64,000 nucleotides of DNA from positions 178,935,149 through 178,999,148 of the forward strand of contig NC_066585.1 in assembly GCF_024323335.1 (NCBI RefSeq). Reading direction: 5' to 3'. This document shows positions 44,404-54,600 of this stretch, in pieces (the first letter of the stretch is position 1; the number at the start of each line of letters is the position of its first letter). The position numbers were made by a program, and so were the translations under genes. Origin of the DNA: Lathyrus oleraceus (lineage: Eukaryota; Streptophyta; Magnoliopsida; Fabales; Fabaceae). The notes beneath the pieces were generated by a model that saw only the letters and a program-made list of their open reading frames with translations, had not been told where the DNA came from and searched no databases.

Positions 44404-47400
44404 TTGATCCTAAAACCCATTGAACATAATGATCCAACGTCATCTCCCAATTTTGAATTCCCTGTATTTGAGGTAGAGGAAGATGATGTTGAGGGGATTC
44501 CTGATGAGATTACCCGTCTCCTTGAGCACGAAGAGAAGATCATTCAGCCGCATCTCGAAGACTTGGAAACAGTCAACTTGGGGTCTGAGGATTGTGTTCG
44601 CCTGGTGAAGATTGGGGCACTTCTTGAAGGGTCTGTCAAGGAAGATTTGATCAGTTTGCTACGAGAATATTCAGATATCTTTGCATGGTCATATGAAGAT
44701 ATGCCGGGTTTGGATACAGATATTGTGCAACATTTCCTGCCTTTGAAACCTGAGTGCGTGCCTGTGAAGCAAAAGCTCAGAAGAACTCATCCAGATATGG
44801 CAATGAAGATCAAAGAGGAAGTTCATAAGCAAATTGATGCGGGGTTTCTGGTGACTTCTACATATCCTCAATGGGTGGCCAATATTGTGCCTGTTCCTAA
44901 GAAGGACGGAAAAGTCCGTATGTGCGTTGATTATAGAGATTTGAACAAAGCTAGTCCGAAAGATGATTTTCCTCTACCACACATTGACATGTTGGTAGAT
45001 AATACAGCTAAATTCAAAGTCTTTTCCTTTATGGACGGATTTTCCGGATATAATCAAATCAAGATGGCACCTGAAGATATGGAGAAGACAACATTCATCA
45101 CACCTTGGGGAACATTCTGTTATCGAGTGATGCCCTTCGGTTTGAAGAACGCCGGAGCCACGTATCAACGAGCTATGACTACCTTGTTTCATGATATGAT
45201 GCACAAGGAGATAGAAGTCTATGTTGATGATATGATTGCTAAGTCTCGAACGGAAGTTGAGCATATTAAGCATTTGTTGAAGCTTTTTCAGCGTTTGAGG
45301 AAGTTTAAACTTCGCCTGAATCCGAACAAATGTACATTTGGAGTCCGTTCCGGCAAATTGTTGGGTTTTGTGGTAAGTGAAAGAGGTATTGAGGTTGATC
45401 CTGCAAAGGTCAAAGCAATACAAGAGATGCCTGCGCCCAAAACTGAGAAGCAAGTCCGAGGTTTTCTTGGCCGCTTGAACTACATTTCCAGGTTTATATC
45501 CCACATGACTGCCACATGTGCGCCGATATTCAAGCTCCTCCGGAAAGATCAGTCTCATGATTGGACCGAGGATTGCCAGAAAGCTTTCGACAGTATCAAA
45601 GAATATCTGTCTGAACCTCCGATCTTGTCTCCGCCTGTGGAAGGAAGACCTCTGATTATGTATTTGACAGTTCTTGAAGACTCGATGGGTTGTGTACTCG
45701 GTCAACAAGATGAATCAGGGAAGAAGGAATTTGCTATATACTACCTCAGTAAGAAGTTTACTGATTGTGAGTCTCGGTACTCTATGCTTGAGAAGACGTG
45801 TTGTGCTTTGGCTTGGGCTGCTAAGCGTTTGCGCCGGTACATGATAAATCATACAACTTGGTTGATATCAAGAATGGATCCAATTAAGTATATCTTCGAG
45901 AAGCCTGCTTTAACTGGGAGGATTGCCCGTTGGCAGATGCTGTTGTCTGAGTATGATATTGAGTATCAAGCTCAGAAAGCTATCAAAGGTAGTATCTTGG
46001 CTGACCATTTAGCGCACCAGCCGATTGACGATCATCAGTCTGTTCAGTATGACTTCCCTGATGAGGAGATTTTGTATTTGAAGATGAAAGATTGCGATGA
46101 GCCTACACTTGATGAAGGTCCGGAACCTGGTTCCAGATGGACGATGGTGTTTGATGGCGCTGTTAATCAATATGGAAATGGAATTAGGGCAGTGATCATT
46201 ACTCCTCAAGGTTCACACATTCCGTTTACAGCAAGGCTAACTTTCAAATGCACGAATAATATGGCGGAGTATGAAGCCTGTATTATGGGACTTGAAGAAT
46301 GCATTGATTTGAGAATCAAGTATCTTGATGTGTATGGTGATTCGGCCCTGGTTGTCAATCAGATCAAGGGAGAATGGGAGACGAATCAACCTGGTCTCAT
46401 TCCATACAGAGATTATGCAAGGAGAATTTCAACATTCTTCACAGAAGTTGAATTTTATCACATTCCTCGAGAGGATAATCGGATGGCAGACGCTCTTGCT
46501 ACGCTTGCTTCCATGATTGTGGTCAGATGGTGGAATGATGTCCCCAATATTACTGTGATGCGCTTGGACAGACCAGCTCACATATTTGCGATCGAAGAAG
46601 TGAAAGATGACAAGCCTTGGTATTTTGATATCAAGAATTTCCTCCAGAACCAGGTCTACCCGCCTGGGGCATCTGTGAAAGATAGGAAAACTTTGAGAAG
46701 GTTGTCAGGCAGTTTCTACCTCAGTGGTGAAGTGCTGTATAAGAGAAATTTTGATATGGTTTTGTTCAGATGCGTGGATAGACACGAAGCAAACCTGTTG
46801 ATGACTGAGGTCCATGAGGGTTCATTTGGTACTCATTCCAATGGACATGCCATGGCTAAGAAGATGTTGAGAGCAGGCTACTATTGGCTGACAATGGAGT
46901 CTGACTGTTGCAAGTATGTGAAGAAATGTCACAAGTGTCAAATTTATGCGGATAAGATTCATATTCCTCCGACACTTCTGAATGTGATTTCGTCACCATG
47001 GCCTTTCTCTATGTGGGGAATTGACATGATCGGCATGATTGAGCCGAAAGCGTCCAACGGACACCGGTTTATTCTCGTAGCAATTGATTACTTCACCAAA
47101 TGGGTTGAAGCCGCTTCGTACGCGAATGTAACCAGGCAAGTGGTTGTGAAGTTTATCAAGAACCAGCTGATTTGTCGTTATGGTGTGCCAGAGAGGATCA
47201 TTACTGATAATGGATCTAATCTGAATAATAAGATGATGGATGAATTGTGCGCTGAATTCAAGATTGCACACCATAATTCCTCTCCCTACAGACCCAAGAT
47301 GAATGGGGCTGTTGAAGCTGCTAATAAGAATATCAAGAAGATTATCCAGAAGATGACTGTCACGTACAAAGATTGGCATGAGATGCTGCCATTTGCTTTG

Positions 47401-47865
47401 CATGGATATCGTACGTCTGTACGCACTTCAACAGGGGCAACCCCTTTCTCTCTTGTTTATGGCATGGAAGCTGTTCTCCCAGTAGAGGTGGAGATCCCAT
47501 CAATGAGAGTCTTGATGGAAGCCAAGTTGACTGATGCTGAATGGATTCAGAGTCGTTATGACCAATTGAATTTGATTGAAGAGAAGCGGTTAACTGCCAT
47601 GTGTCATGGTCAGTTATATCAGCAGAGAATGAAGAGAGCATTCGATAAGAAGGTCAAGCCGCGTGTGTTCCGAGAAGGTGACCTCGTGCTCAAGAAAGTT
47701 TTGTCTTTCGCGCCCGATTCCAGGGGCAAGTGGACTCCAAACTACGAGGGTCCATATGTTGTTAAGAGAGCCTTTTCAGGCGGAGCATTGATGCTTACAA
47801 CAACGGATGGGGAGGATTTCACTCGTCCTGTGAATTCAGATGCAGTCAAGAGATACTTTGCCTAA
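44404..47865 (+). CDS. pol: Pol of element B: RT, RNase H, aRNase H, integrase (open)
   Basis: Uninterrupted frame of 1153 codons, reached by splicing rather than from its own start. RT is at residues about 150-330 (VCVDYRDLNKASPKDD-like, MPFGLKNAGATYQRAM) with YVDD at 273-276. RNase H is at about 390-530. The second, archaeal-type RNase H typical of Tat is at about 578-715, with Asp in FDGA (584), AEYEAC, GDSALV and ADALA. Integrase has H-H-C-C (HEGSFGTHSNGHAM, KKCHKCQ), then the catalytic triad Asp 874 (GIDMIG), Asp 935 (ITDNGS) and Glu 971 (GAVEAAN), 35 residues after the second Asp. The C-terminal GKWTPNYEGPYVV domain lacks a chromodomain. One oddity is Arg in place of a usual Gly in GNGIRAV of aRNase H. 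Confidence 0.93.
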   Translation: MILKPIEHNDPTSSPNFEFPVFEVEEDDVEGIPDEITRLLEHEEKIIQPHLEDLETVNLGSEDCVRLVKIGALLEGSVKEDLISLLREYSDIFAWSYEDMPGLDTDIVQHFLPLKPECVPVKQKLRRTHPDMAMKIKEEVHKQIDAGFLVTSTYPQWVANIVPVPKKDGKVRMCVDYRDLNKASPKDDFPLPHIDMLVDNTAKFKVFSFMDGFSGYNQIKMAPEDMEKTTFITPWGTFCYRVMPFGLKNAGATYQRAMTTLFHDMMHKEIEVYVDDMIAKSRTEVEHIKHLLKLFQRLRKFKLRLNPNKCTFGVRSGKLLGFVVSERGIEVDPAKVKAIQEMPAPKTEKQVRGFLGRLNYISRFISHMTATCAPIFKLLRKDQSHDWTEDCQKAFDSIKEYLSEPPILSPPVEGRPLIMYLTVLEDSMGCVLGQQDESGKKEFAIYYLSKKFTDCESRYSMLEKTCCALAWAAKRLRRYMINHTTWLISRMDPIKYIFEKPALTGRIARWQMLLSEYDIEYQAQKAIKGSILADHLAHQPIDDHQSVQYDFPDEEILYLKMKDCDEPTLDEGPEPGSRWTMVFDGAVNQYGNGIRAVIITPQGSHIPFTARLTFKCTNNMAEYEACIMGLEECIDLRIKYLDVYGDSALVVNQIKGEWETNQPGLIPYRDYARRISTFFTEVEFYHIPREDNRMADALATLASMIVVRWWNDVPNITVMRLDRPAHIFAIEEVKDDKPWYFDIKNFLQNQVYPPGASVKDRKTLRRLSGSFYLSGEVLYKRNFDMVLFRCVDRHEANLLMTEVHEGSFGTHSNGHAMAKKMLRAGYYWLTMESDCCKYVKKCHKCQIYADKIHIPPTLLNVISSPWPFSMWGIDMIGMIEPKASNGHRFILVAIDYFTKWVEAASYANVTRQVVVKFIKNQLICRYGVPERIITDNGSNLNNKMMDELCAEFKIAHHNSSPYRPKMNGAVEAANKNIKKIIQKMTVTYKDWHEMLPFALHGYRTSVRTSTGATPFSLVYGMEAVLPVEVEIPSMRVLMEAKLTDAEWIQSRYDQLNLIEEKRLTAMCHGQLYQQRMKRAFDKKVKPRVFREGDLVLKKVLSFAPDSRGKWTPNYEGPYVVKRAFSGGALMLTTTDGEDFTRPVNSDAVKRYFA

Positions 47866-47905
47866 AAAAAAAAGAGTATATGCAAATGAAAAATAGAATA
47901 GCTCG

Positions 47906-48054
47906 CTAAGTTGAAAACCCGAAAGGGCGGCTTAGGCAAAAATGAGCGTCTTGGTGGAGAACCTGCAAGGGTAATCCAGGCAAAAATTAGAGACTTGAAA
48001 AAATAGAATATTTGCATCCCGCTAGATTGAGTACCTCACCCTGGGGCAATCTAG
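47906..48054 (+). repeat. Three post-integrase hairpin modules of element B
   Basis: Stems: CTAAGTTG (47906-47913) with CGGCTTAG (47928-47935), eight pairs including two T-G. TGGA (47955-47958) with TCCA (47975-47978). CTAGATTG (48022-48029) with CAATCTAG (48047-48054), eight perfect pairs. Each is followed by a GGCAAAAATTAG-like tail. They are equivalent to the element A modules at 2299-2470, with different stem sequences. Confidence 0.78.
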
Positions 48055-49563
48055 GCAAAAATTAGGGATTTGGCAAGTAACTGCATCCTGACAAGACTTT
48101 CTGTTTCACCAGCTGTCATTTCGTCAGAGGATTCTCGATTCGTCGTCAAACTGAAGCTTCGAATACATCGAGATTCAAATTGGTAGAGAAAGGATCATTA
48201 TGTTCAATGTAGCCCTCTTCCAATATATATCACTGATTGCAAATTTGTACAGATCTATGGAGTCTTGCCATTTGCAGGCTACCATTCCATCAAATGAATT
48301 TGAGCTTTTTATCCAATTATTTGCACTCTTATTTGTTTCAATTCAACAAATGTTTTGCATGTTTTAATTGATAAAATGTCATTGTTTTAAACAAATCAAA
48401 TTTTTCAAAAAATTGTTGTTTTAAACAAAGTGAATATTCACAAGGTTGAAAGGATACTCAAGAATATCTCAGTGCTCTCCCAAGGGTGGCATGATCTCCA
48501 ACAGGTAAGACATTTGGTTCATATTCCTGGTTTGGTTGTATCTTCTTTCTTCAGATCGTGTGATGGGGTTGTTCCCCAGCATAGTTGCAAACAGAATGTT
48601 GTTGAAGACTCAGTTTCCTCCAGCAGCAGTTTTCCCCAGTAGAGTTGTTTATGCAGTTGGATTCTACTTGGATGATGTTATTCTCCTTCAATGGGTTGTT
48701 CCCCGGAGTTGTTTGGAGTTGCAAAGCTCTTTGTTTCTCAGTTGATGCTGAGATCCCCTGCGGATCTTCGAGATTTTCTCTTGTTCCCCAACAGATTCGT
48801 CTTGGTGGCTGTTTTGCCCGTTGTGACTTTCTGTACCCTAGTTGGGTTATTGGCTGATCCAGCATTCAGAGATTTGGTGTACCCTGATATCTCTAATCCT
48901 CTGCTCCCCAGCAGTACCCGCAGATCTATGCTTTACAGCATATAGGTCTCCGCAGATTGGCTTTCCAGTTGGTTTTCCCCTGGAAGTATAATACCGGGCG
49001 TTTGATTCCTGGACCTGTTGTGTTAGATATGTCTGTTTTGTCAGCATTCATCAAACATAAATCACGCATATTCATGCATATTCATAAATATTCAGATATT
49101 CATGTTGCATTTCTCGCCATATATCTCTTGTTAATTGTTCCTTGCTATGGTGGTGCAGATCCCCAATAGATCTCCCCTAGCAGATGTCGGGTGCTAAATC
49201 TCTCCATATAGAGTCGGCCCCATAAGCAGAAAGTGTCTGTTGTCTTTCCTTCTGCAGTTCCCCACTGAGATATATCCTCGTGGATGACGGTTTCTTCCGT
49301 TTCCTCCCAACATATATATTGGGATGGATTTTCCTATTTGAGTTACATCCTCATTAGGACGTCTCTTGATTCAGTCTGTCTTTTCGGATTATTCCCGAAT
49401 TGGCTATCTGTCAACTGTCTTGTGCTTCCCAGTGGGTTGTTCCCCAGCGGAGTTTTTCGGGCCTCTACCCTTATACCGATATTTGTAAGTCCTACTTTCT
49501 TGGCCTTTTCAGCGGAATTGGTGGTTATATACCTTTTATTCCTCGGCAAGAATTGTTGGTTTT

Positions 49564-50114
49564 CTACCTAGTAGGGGGTAGTCGTAAATCTTGTTTCTTA
49601 CTCTCCAACAGAGTTTGTGATTTGTTATAAACCTTATTTTTGGTTTCCCGTGTGGATTTGTGATTTGTTCTATCCCCACGCAGAGTTTTTTGGTTTTCTA
49701 CCCCTTATTCGGTAGATGTAAACCCTAATTCGTGGTTATCCCCACCAGAGTATGGCTCTACCCTTATACCGGTAGTTGTAAGTCCTATCTCTTTTCCCCT
49801 TACAAAGGTAACCTTTGTGGTTCGTCCTGATTATAAGTGGATTTCTGCTGTTGTGGTTTTATCCCTAACAGAGGTGGTGTCTCCCTGTGGTGATTTCTAT
49901 CCCCAGTTGAGTTTGTGGTCTTCTACCCCGTATTCGGTAGTTGTAAATCCTAGGTGGTGATGTTTCTCCCCAGCGGAGTTTGTGCCTTGTGGTACAGTTG
50001 GATAATTGTCGGATGCTTGCAATTTATCCCCAGCGGGTCTTCTTTCATTTACCCTTGTGTTGGTAATGTTGTTGTTCCCTTTGATTGGTCATCATTATAT
50101 ACCTAGTTTGGTAT
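49564..50114 (+). repeat. NTACC/GGTAN small hairpins in the element B 3' UTR
   Basis: CTACC/GGTAG with 8-nt loops at 49564-49581, 49698-49715, 49758-49775 and 49923-49940. TTACC/GGTAA with an 8-nt loop at 50049-50066. ATACC/GGTAT with a 6-nt loop at 50099-50114. Further on, GTTACC/GGTAAC is at 51116-51135 (and 32095-32114). The outer pair changes in step (C-G, T-A, A-T). Confidence 0.65.
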
Positions 50115-50180
50115 CCCGATACCTTTCTTTTCGGTTGATTTATCCTTTATTAACCCAGTAACCGGTTGTGGATAATCTTC

Positions 50181-50782
50181 CATGCGAGTATATTATTCAC
50201 GGTCTGCCGGTAATGAATAATATATCTCATGCACTCTTCAGTCGAGGCCTTTTGTGTTTCCCTGGTCGAGTAAGTTTCGTTATTTCCCTTTTGCGGAGTC
50301 GAATATTCTTTGTTGTGTTGGATAATTGCCGGATGCTTGCAATTTATCCCTTTGAGTTGTCTTTCGTTTACCCGGATGCTTGGTATCGATTGTCTCTCTT
50401 TTTGGTTAGTCACCTATTATATACTTCGGTATCTCTGGTGTCTTTTCCTTTCGAGTATATTATTCACGGTCTGCCGGTAATGAATAATATGTCTCATGCG
50501 CTCTTCAGTTGGAATCCTTTGTTGATTTTCCCCAGCTGAGCAAGATTCGTATTCTTTGTAGAATCGAATATCCATCCCTTAACCAGTTTGTGTTCCGGAT
50601 GATGAGTGTTTTGGCATATATACCAATTCACGTTTTCGGTAGATCACCTATTATATGCTTCGGTATCTCTGGTGTTTCTTACCATGCGAGTTTATTATCT
50701 ACGTTCTGACGGTAATAGATAATATATCTCATGCGAGTTTTCTTATCCACGGTCTGCCGGTAATGGATATTACATCTCATGC
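50181..50782 (+). repeat. CATGCGAG hairpin family in the element B 3' UTR
   Basis: Four copies with a near-constant 14-nt loop region CGGTCTGCCGGTAA. Inner stems are TATATTATTCA/TGAATAATATA (50189-50224), the same with one base less (50456-50490), TATTATCTA/TAGATAATA (50693-50724) and TATCCA/TGGATA (50744-50769). In the third copy the loop reads CGTTCTGACG, so the inner CGG/CCG pair becomes CGT/ACG. Outer arms CATG...CATG flank most copies. The last two recur at 31662-31761. Confidence 0.78.
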
Positions 50783-51623
50783 ACTCTTTGGGTTTGTGTC
50801 CCCAGTTGAGTAAGGTTCGTTTTCCCGTTGTGGATTCGAATATCCATCCTGTAAGTCGATTTGCTTTTTCAAGCCCTCCTTTCGGATGATGAGTGTTTTG
50901 GCATATATACCAATTCACGCTTTGGTCGGTCACCTATTATATACTTCGGTATCCCTGGTGTTCCTTCCCCTTCTGCTCCCTATTATGACCTCGGTCCCCT
51001 GTGGAGTCAGATTTTCCTAAGTTTATTGTACCTTTTCCAGGTCTTTCTCAGATGTTTGGTTGATTGATATCTCTCACCTTTATACCGGTCTTAGATATTC
51101 ATTCTTCCCGAGTTTGTTACCCTTATACCGGTAACATCTCATTCTTTGGTGCTTCCTCATTGGGGTTTCCTTTTGCTTCTCCCCAGGAGTCAGTTTGTGT
51201 CTCTCCAATGGGTGTTTTTCCTTTGGAATTTCCTTTTCCCCAGTGTGAGTCCTTCACTCCCCAGTGAGGTCTCCGGTTTGATTTCTATTATTACCCTAAT
51301 CAGAGTTGTGTCTTGTTCATGCCGTGTCAGTTTTGTTTTTCCCCAACTTGAAGTCGTGTCCTGCTCACGCATTCTCTTTCTTTTAGTATCCCCAATAAGA
51401 GTCTTGTTAGAGTCTCTGTTCCTGGTGAGTGTATTACTCCGATGGATCGTCTTTTCTTCTGTGTGAATCATATTACCCATAGAGTTTGCGTCTTTTACAT
51501 ACATACATTTGCATCATGAGGTCTCTTAGGGACCAAAATTTGTCTCATTACTGTTATTTAAGCCCATTCTACCGCGTCGAGTTGAAGATTTCTAAACTTC
51601 ACTTCTCCGGCTAGAATGACCTT

Positions 51624-51636
51624 AAATAGGGGCATC
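51624..51636 (+). promoter_or_regulatory. Polypurine tract of element B
   Basis: AAATAGGGGCATC directly before the 3' LTR start; an identical copy is at 32603-32615 before the 5' LTR. Confidence 0.75.
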
Positions 51637-54600
51637 TGTAAGACCCCAATTTTGTCCCTAAGATCCCTCATGGCATCATATCATACCATATCATTGCCTC
51701 AAAGATCATTGTGCACCTTTGCTTCCCTTCTAGTGGGTGGGTTATCTTGTGAATGTGGTTCTTGATCACCAAGCATGTATTGCATTTGTATATCTTTGCT
51801 TTTCATCTGTCTATTAACCAAAAGTACAAAAATATTGTCATCTAACCATGTTACTTGCAGATGAAGCCAGCTAGGTCAAATCAGTCAAAACAGATATTGA
51901 GCAATAGATGGTGGCCATTCTTGAAGAATTTGGGCACCATGATCATTCATCAAGAGTTCATATGAGTTGTGACATCATTTTGAATCAAGATCTCAAGTGG
52001 TTAGGGCTTGGAATTCATCAGAACATGGTTCAGTCAACCAAAACCCTAGCAAAGTCAACTGAAGTCAACTGTAGTCAACTGTGCATTTAATCAGTGATTT
52101 GATGGTGGGAATTGGTTTGAGAGGTCTCATTCATGTCCATATAAGCCTCATATAACATGTCAAACATCATCAGTGAAGGATTTGAGGTCAGACAAAAAGT
52201 TGCCAAAAATAGTAAGTTGACCTGTAATTGGAATTTGCCAAAAATGGAAAGTTCTTCTCCTCAAATTACTTCATCATAAAAGCTTCAAATGAAATTTTGC
52301 CCAACATGAAAGTTGAAGATCTTGTTCTCCCATTTCCAAAAAGTCCAAGAACACTCATTTCTCATGTGTGGTTGGCAAGTTATGATCAAATCATTCTCAA
52401 GAATTTTTGAACTTCAAAGTGGCATAACTTCCAAACCATTTGGCCAAATTGAGTGAGGTTTTTTGCTACAAGTCATATTTGATATGCTCTATCCAAATCC
52501 TTCATCACAATTCACCAAAAATCAACCAATCAAAATGGCCTTTTTCAAGTGGCTTGAATTTAAAATGAGGGAGGTGAAAAAGTGGACTTTCAAATTAACC
52601 ATTTCCTACACTTTTTACCAATTGCCAATGTTCAGAAATTGCATTTTGGATATGTCTAAGCCCAATTTCGCACTGTAGCACATGCACATGCAACATTTGA
52701 GTGAATTTCACTAATTGGCAAAACACTTCATTTAACCAAATTGTGATTACCATTCCATTAACCAAACTTAAGGACATTAAACAGAGTATATATTGCTCAT
52801 TTTCTGATAGAAAACCGTAGCCACTATTTCACAAAACAGATCAAAACTTCATTTTCTCTCAAAACACTCAATTCTTCATCTGAACCTTTTTCTGAAAACC
52901 TTCAAAGGACCCGTGTTCTTGAGCATTGTTTCATCATCTACCAACCTTTTGGAAGCCATTGTAAGCACCATTTCATAACTGTAAAGCATCAAAGCACCAC
53001 TGTTCCATTAAGCTTTCTACCATGGCAGTTTTCGATTTGAGCTTAATCCAGCATTGTTGAGCTAAAATTCTTCTTCCATTCATCATCTGGAACATCACTA
53101 AGCATCTGTTTCAGCTCATCATAGCCAAATAACCACTGTTCCATCATTGTTCTTCAAATTTGGTAAGATTTCGAACCTAGCCATTGTTAAAATCATGTTG
53201 TGCTTTGGATAGATCTTGCCTTGCTGGTCACATTGAACTTTGAATCGTGGAAAATGGTTGAGTATTTTGAAAGTTATGTTGACATGAAGTTTCATATGTG
53301 GATGATATTTTGCTCGATCCTTTCATTTTAACACGATTTAAGATTAATGAACGTTAGATTATTGATGTACATGGTTTGATGATTTGAATCGTGTGTTTGT
53401 TTCCAAATTCTGGGAAAAAAGTTCATCAAGATTGATGAACATGATGAACAGTAACACGAACCCTAATTTCTTAAAGCCAGAATTTGGCTTGCTCGTGTTT
53501 GGCTTGCTGGATTTTTCTTTTTGCATGCGTTTCACTATTTCATTGTCATGCGCGAATCAGGTGTGGACACCTCCTTAAGTGAAACGCAGAGTTTCACTTA
53601 AAGGACCAAGTATTTACAAGTTTGCCATTTCCGGTTTTAATATTCCATTAAATCATTTTCATTTTCAATATTTATTGCATTTTGTGTGCCAAACTTAGAA
53701 AATTCATAAGTTCTTCAATATTTGTCCAAATTTGATGTGATTTTTTGTGAAATGCTCCTCATGATCTCTAGTTTATTATGATGATTTTTCCAGATTTTTT
53801 GCACGTGTGGATTTTTAAAATGTGCTAGGGTTTGTTCATGTTGTCCATTTTGTGTATGCCTTGCCAAATTGCTTGTGAAATGATGATACTTAATCCAATG
53901 CCTCTGAAATTTTTTGTGCTTAAACTAGACATGTTCATGGTGATTTTGGTATAGAGTTTGTGAATTTATCATTGCTGGTTGTTGAGATATGATTTTTTGA
54001 ATAGGGGTATGACAATTTGTGTCACACCATGCATGTCCAACTTCAGGATTTTAATTACCATGCTTATTGAACTCAAAATGGTCTGGATTTTTGCATGAAT
54101 ATGCTTGTGTATGTTGAGAATACATTTGATTTTTTCTGGAATTATTGATGGCATTTCCTATTTGTTTGATAATTTCTCCCCTGTTTGACCAAATGGTTGA
54201 CTTTTTGTGATACATGATGTTATTTGATTTGTGAAATCCTCATGCATTATTGGATGGACTTAAAATTTGACATGTCAATTGTAGACATATTAAAGTTTGT
54301 CATGGTTTTAGTCCCATTCATTTATCATGTGTTGTGACTGTTTTATGATTTATTGAAGTTGGTGCATGTTTTGTTGCTTTGTATGAGTTTGCTTGAACTT
54401 GCTTTGACTTTCTGATTTTCATTGACCTACTTCCCTTGATCCAAATGAGCTGAAATTTAGTATGCTTATCATGTTATGGATGATGTTTGAGCATGAATTA
54501 TTTGAGGATTTATTGAATTTTTTGTGATTGGATTTGAGTTGAATCTTTCTGTTGACTTCTTTGATGTTCTATATGACATGCTTTGACCTAATTTGTTTGT

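Larger units (their letters stand above)
48055..51623 (+). other. Long 3' UTR of element B
   Basis: 3.6 kb without a convincing gene. From about 48480 it is a mosaic of recurring phrases (TTCCCCAGCAGAG, TACCCTTATACCGGTA, CACCTATTATATACTTCGGTATCTCTGGTG, CATGCGAGT...TCTCATGC). Many of these are inverted repeats. Short ORFs of 60-120 aa arise from the repeats and are not supported. Confidence 0.7.

Noticed and set aside
44404..44406. TTG as a translation start for pol
   Set aside because: The frame is reached by splicing of the 269-bp intron; an alternative start is not needed.
44974..45708. 244-aa minus-strand ORF opposite RT
   Set aside because: Antisense shadow of the conserved RT/RNase H coding frame.
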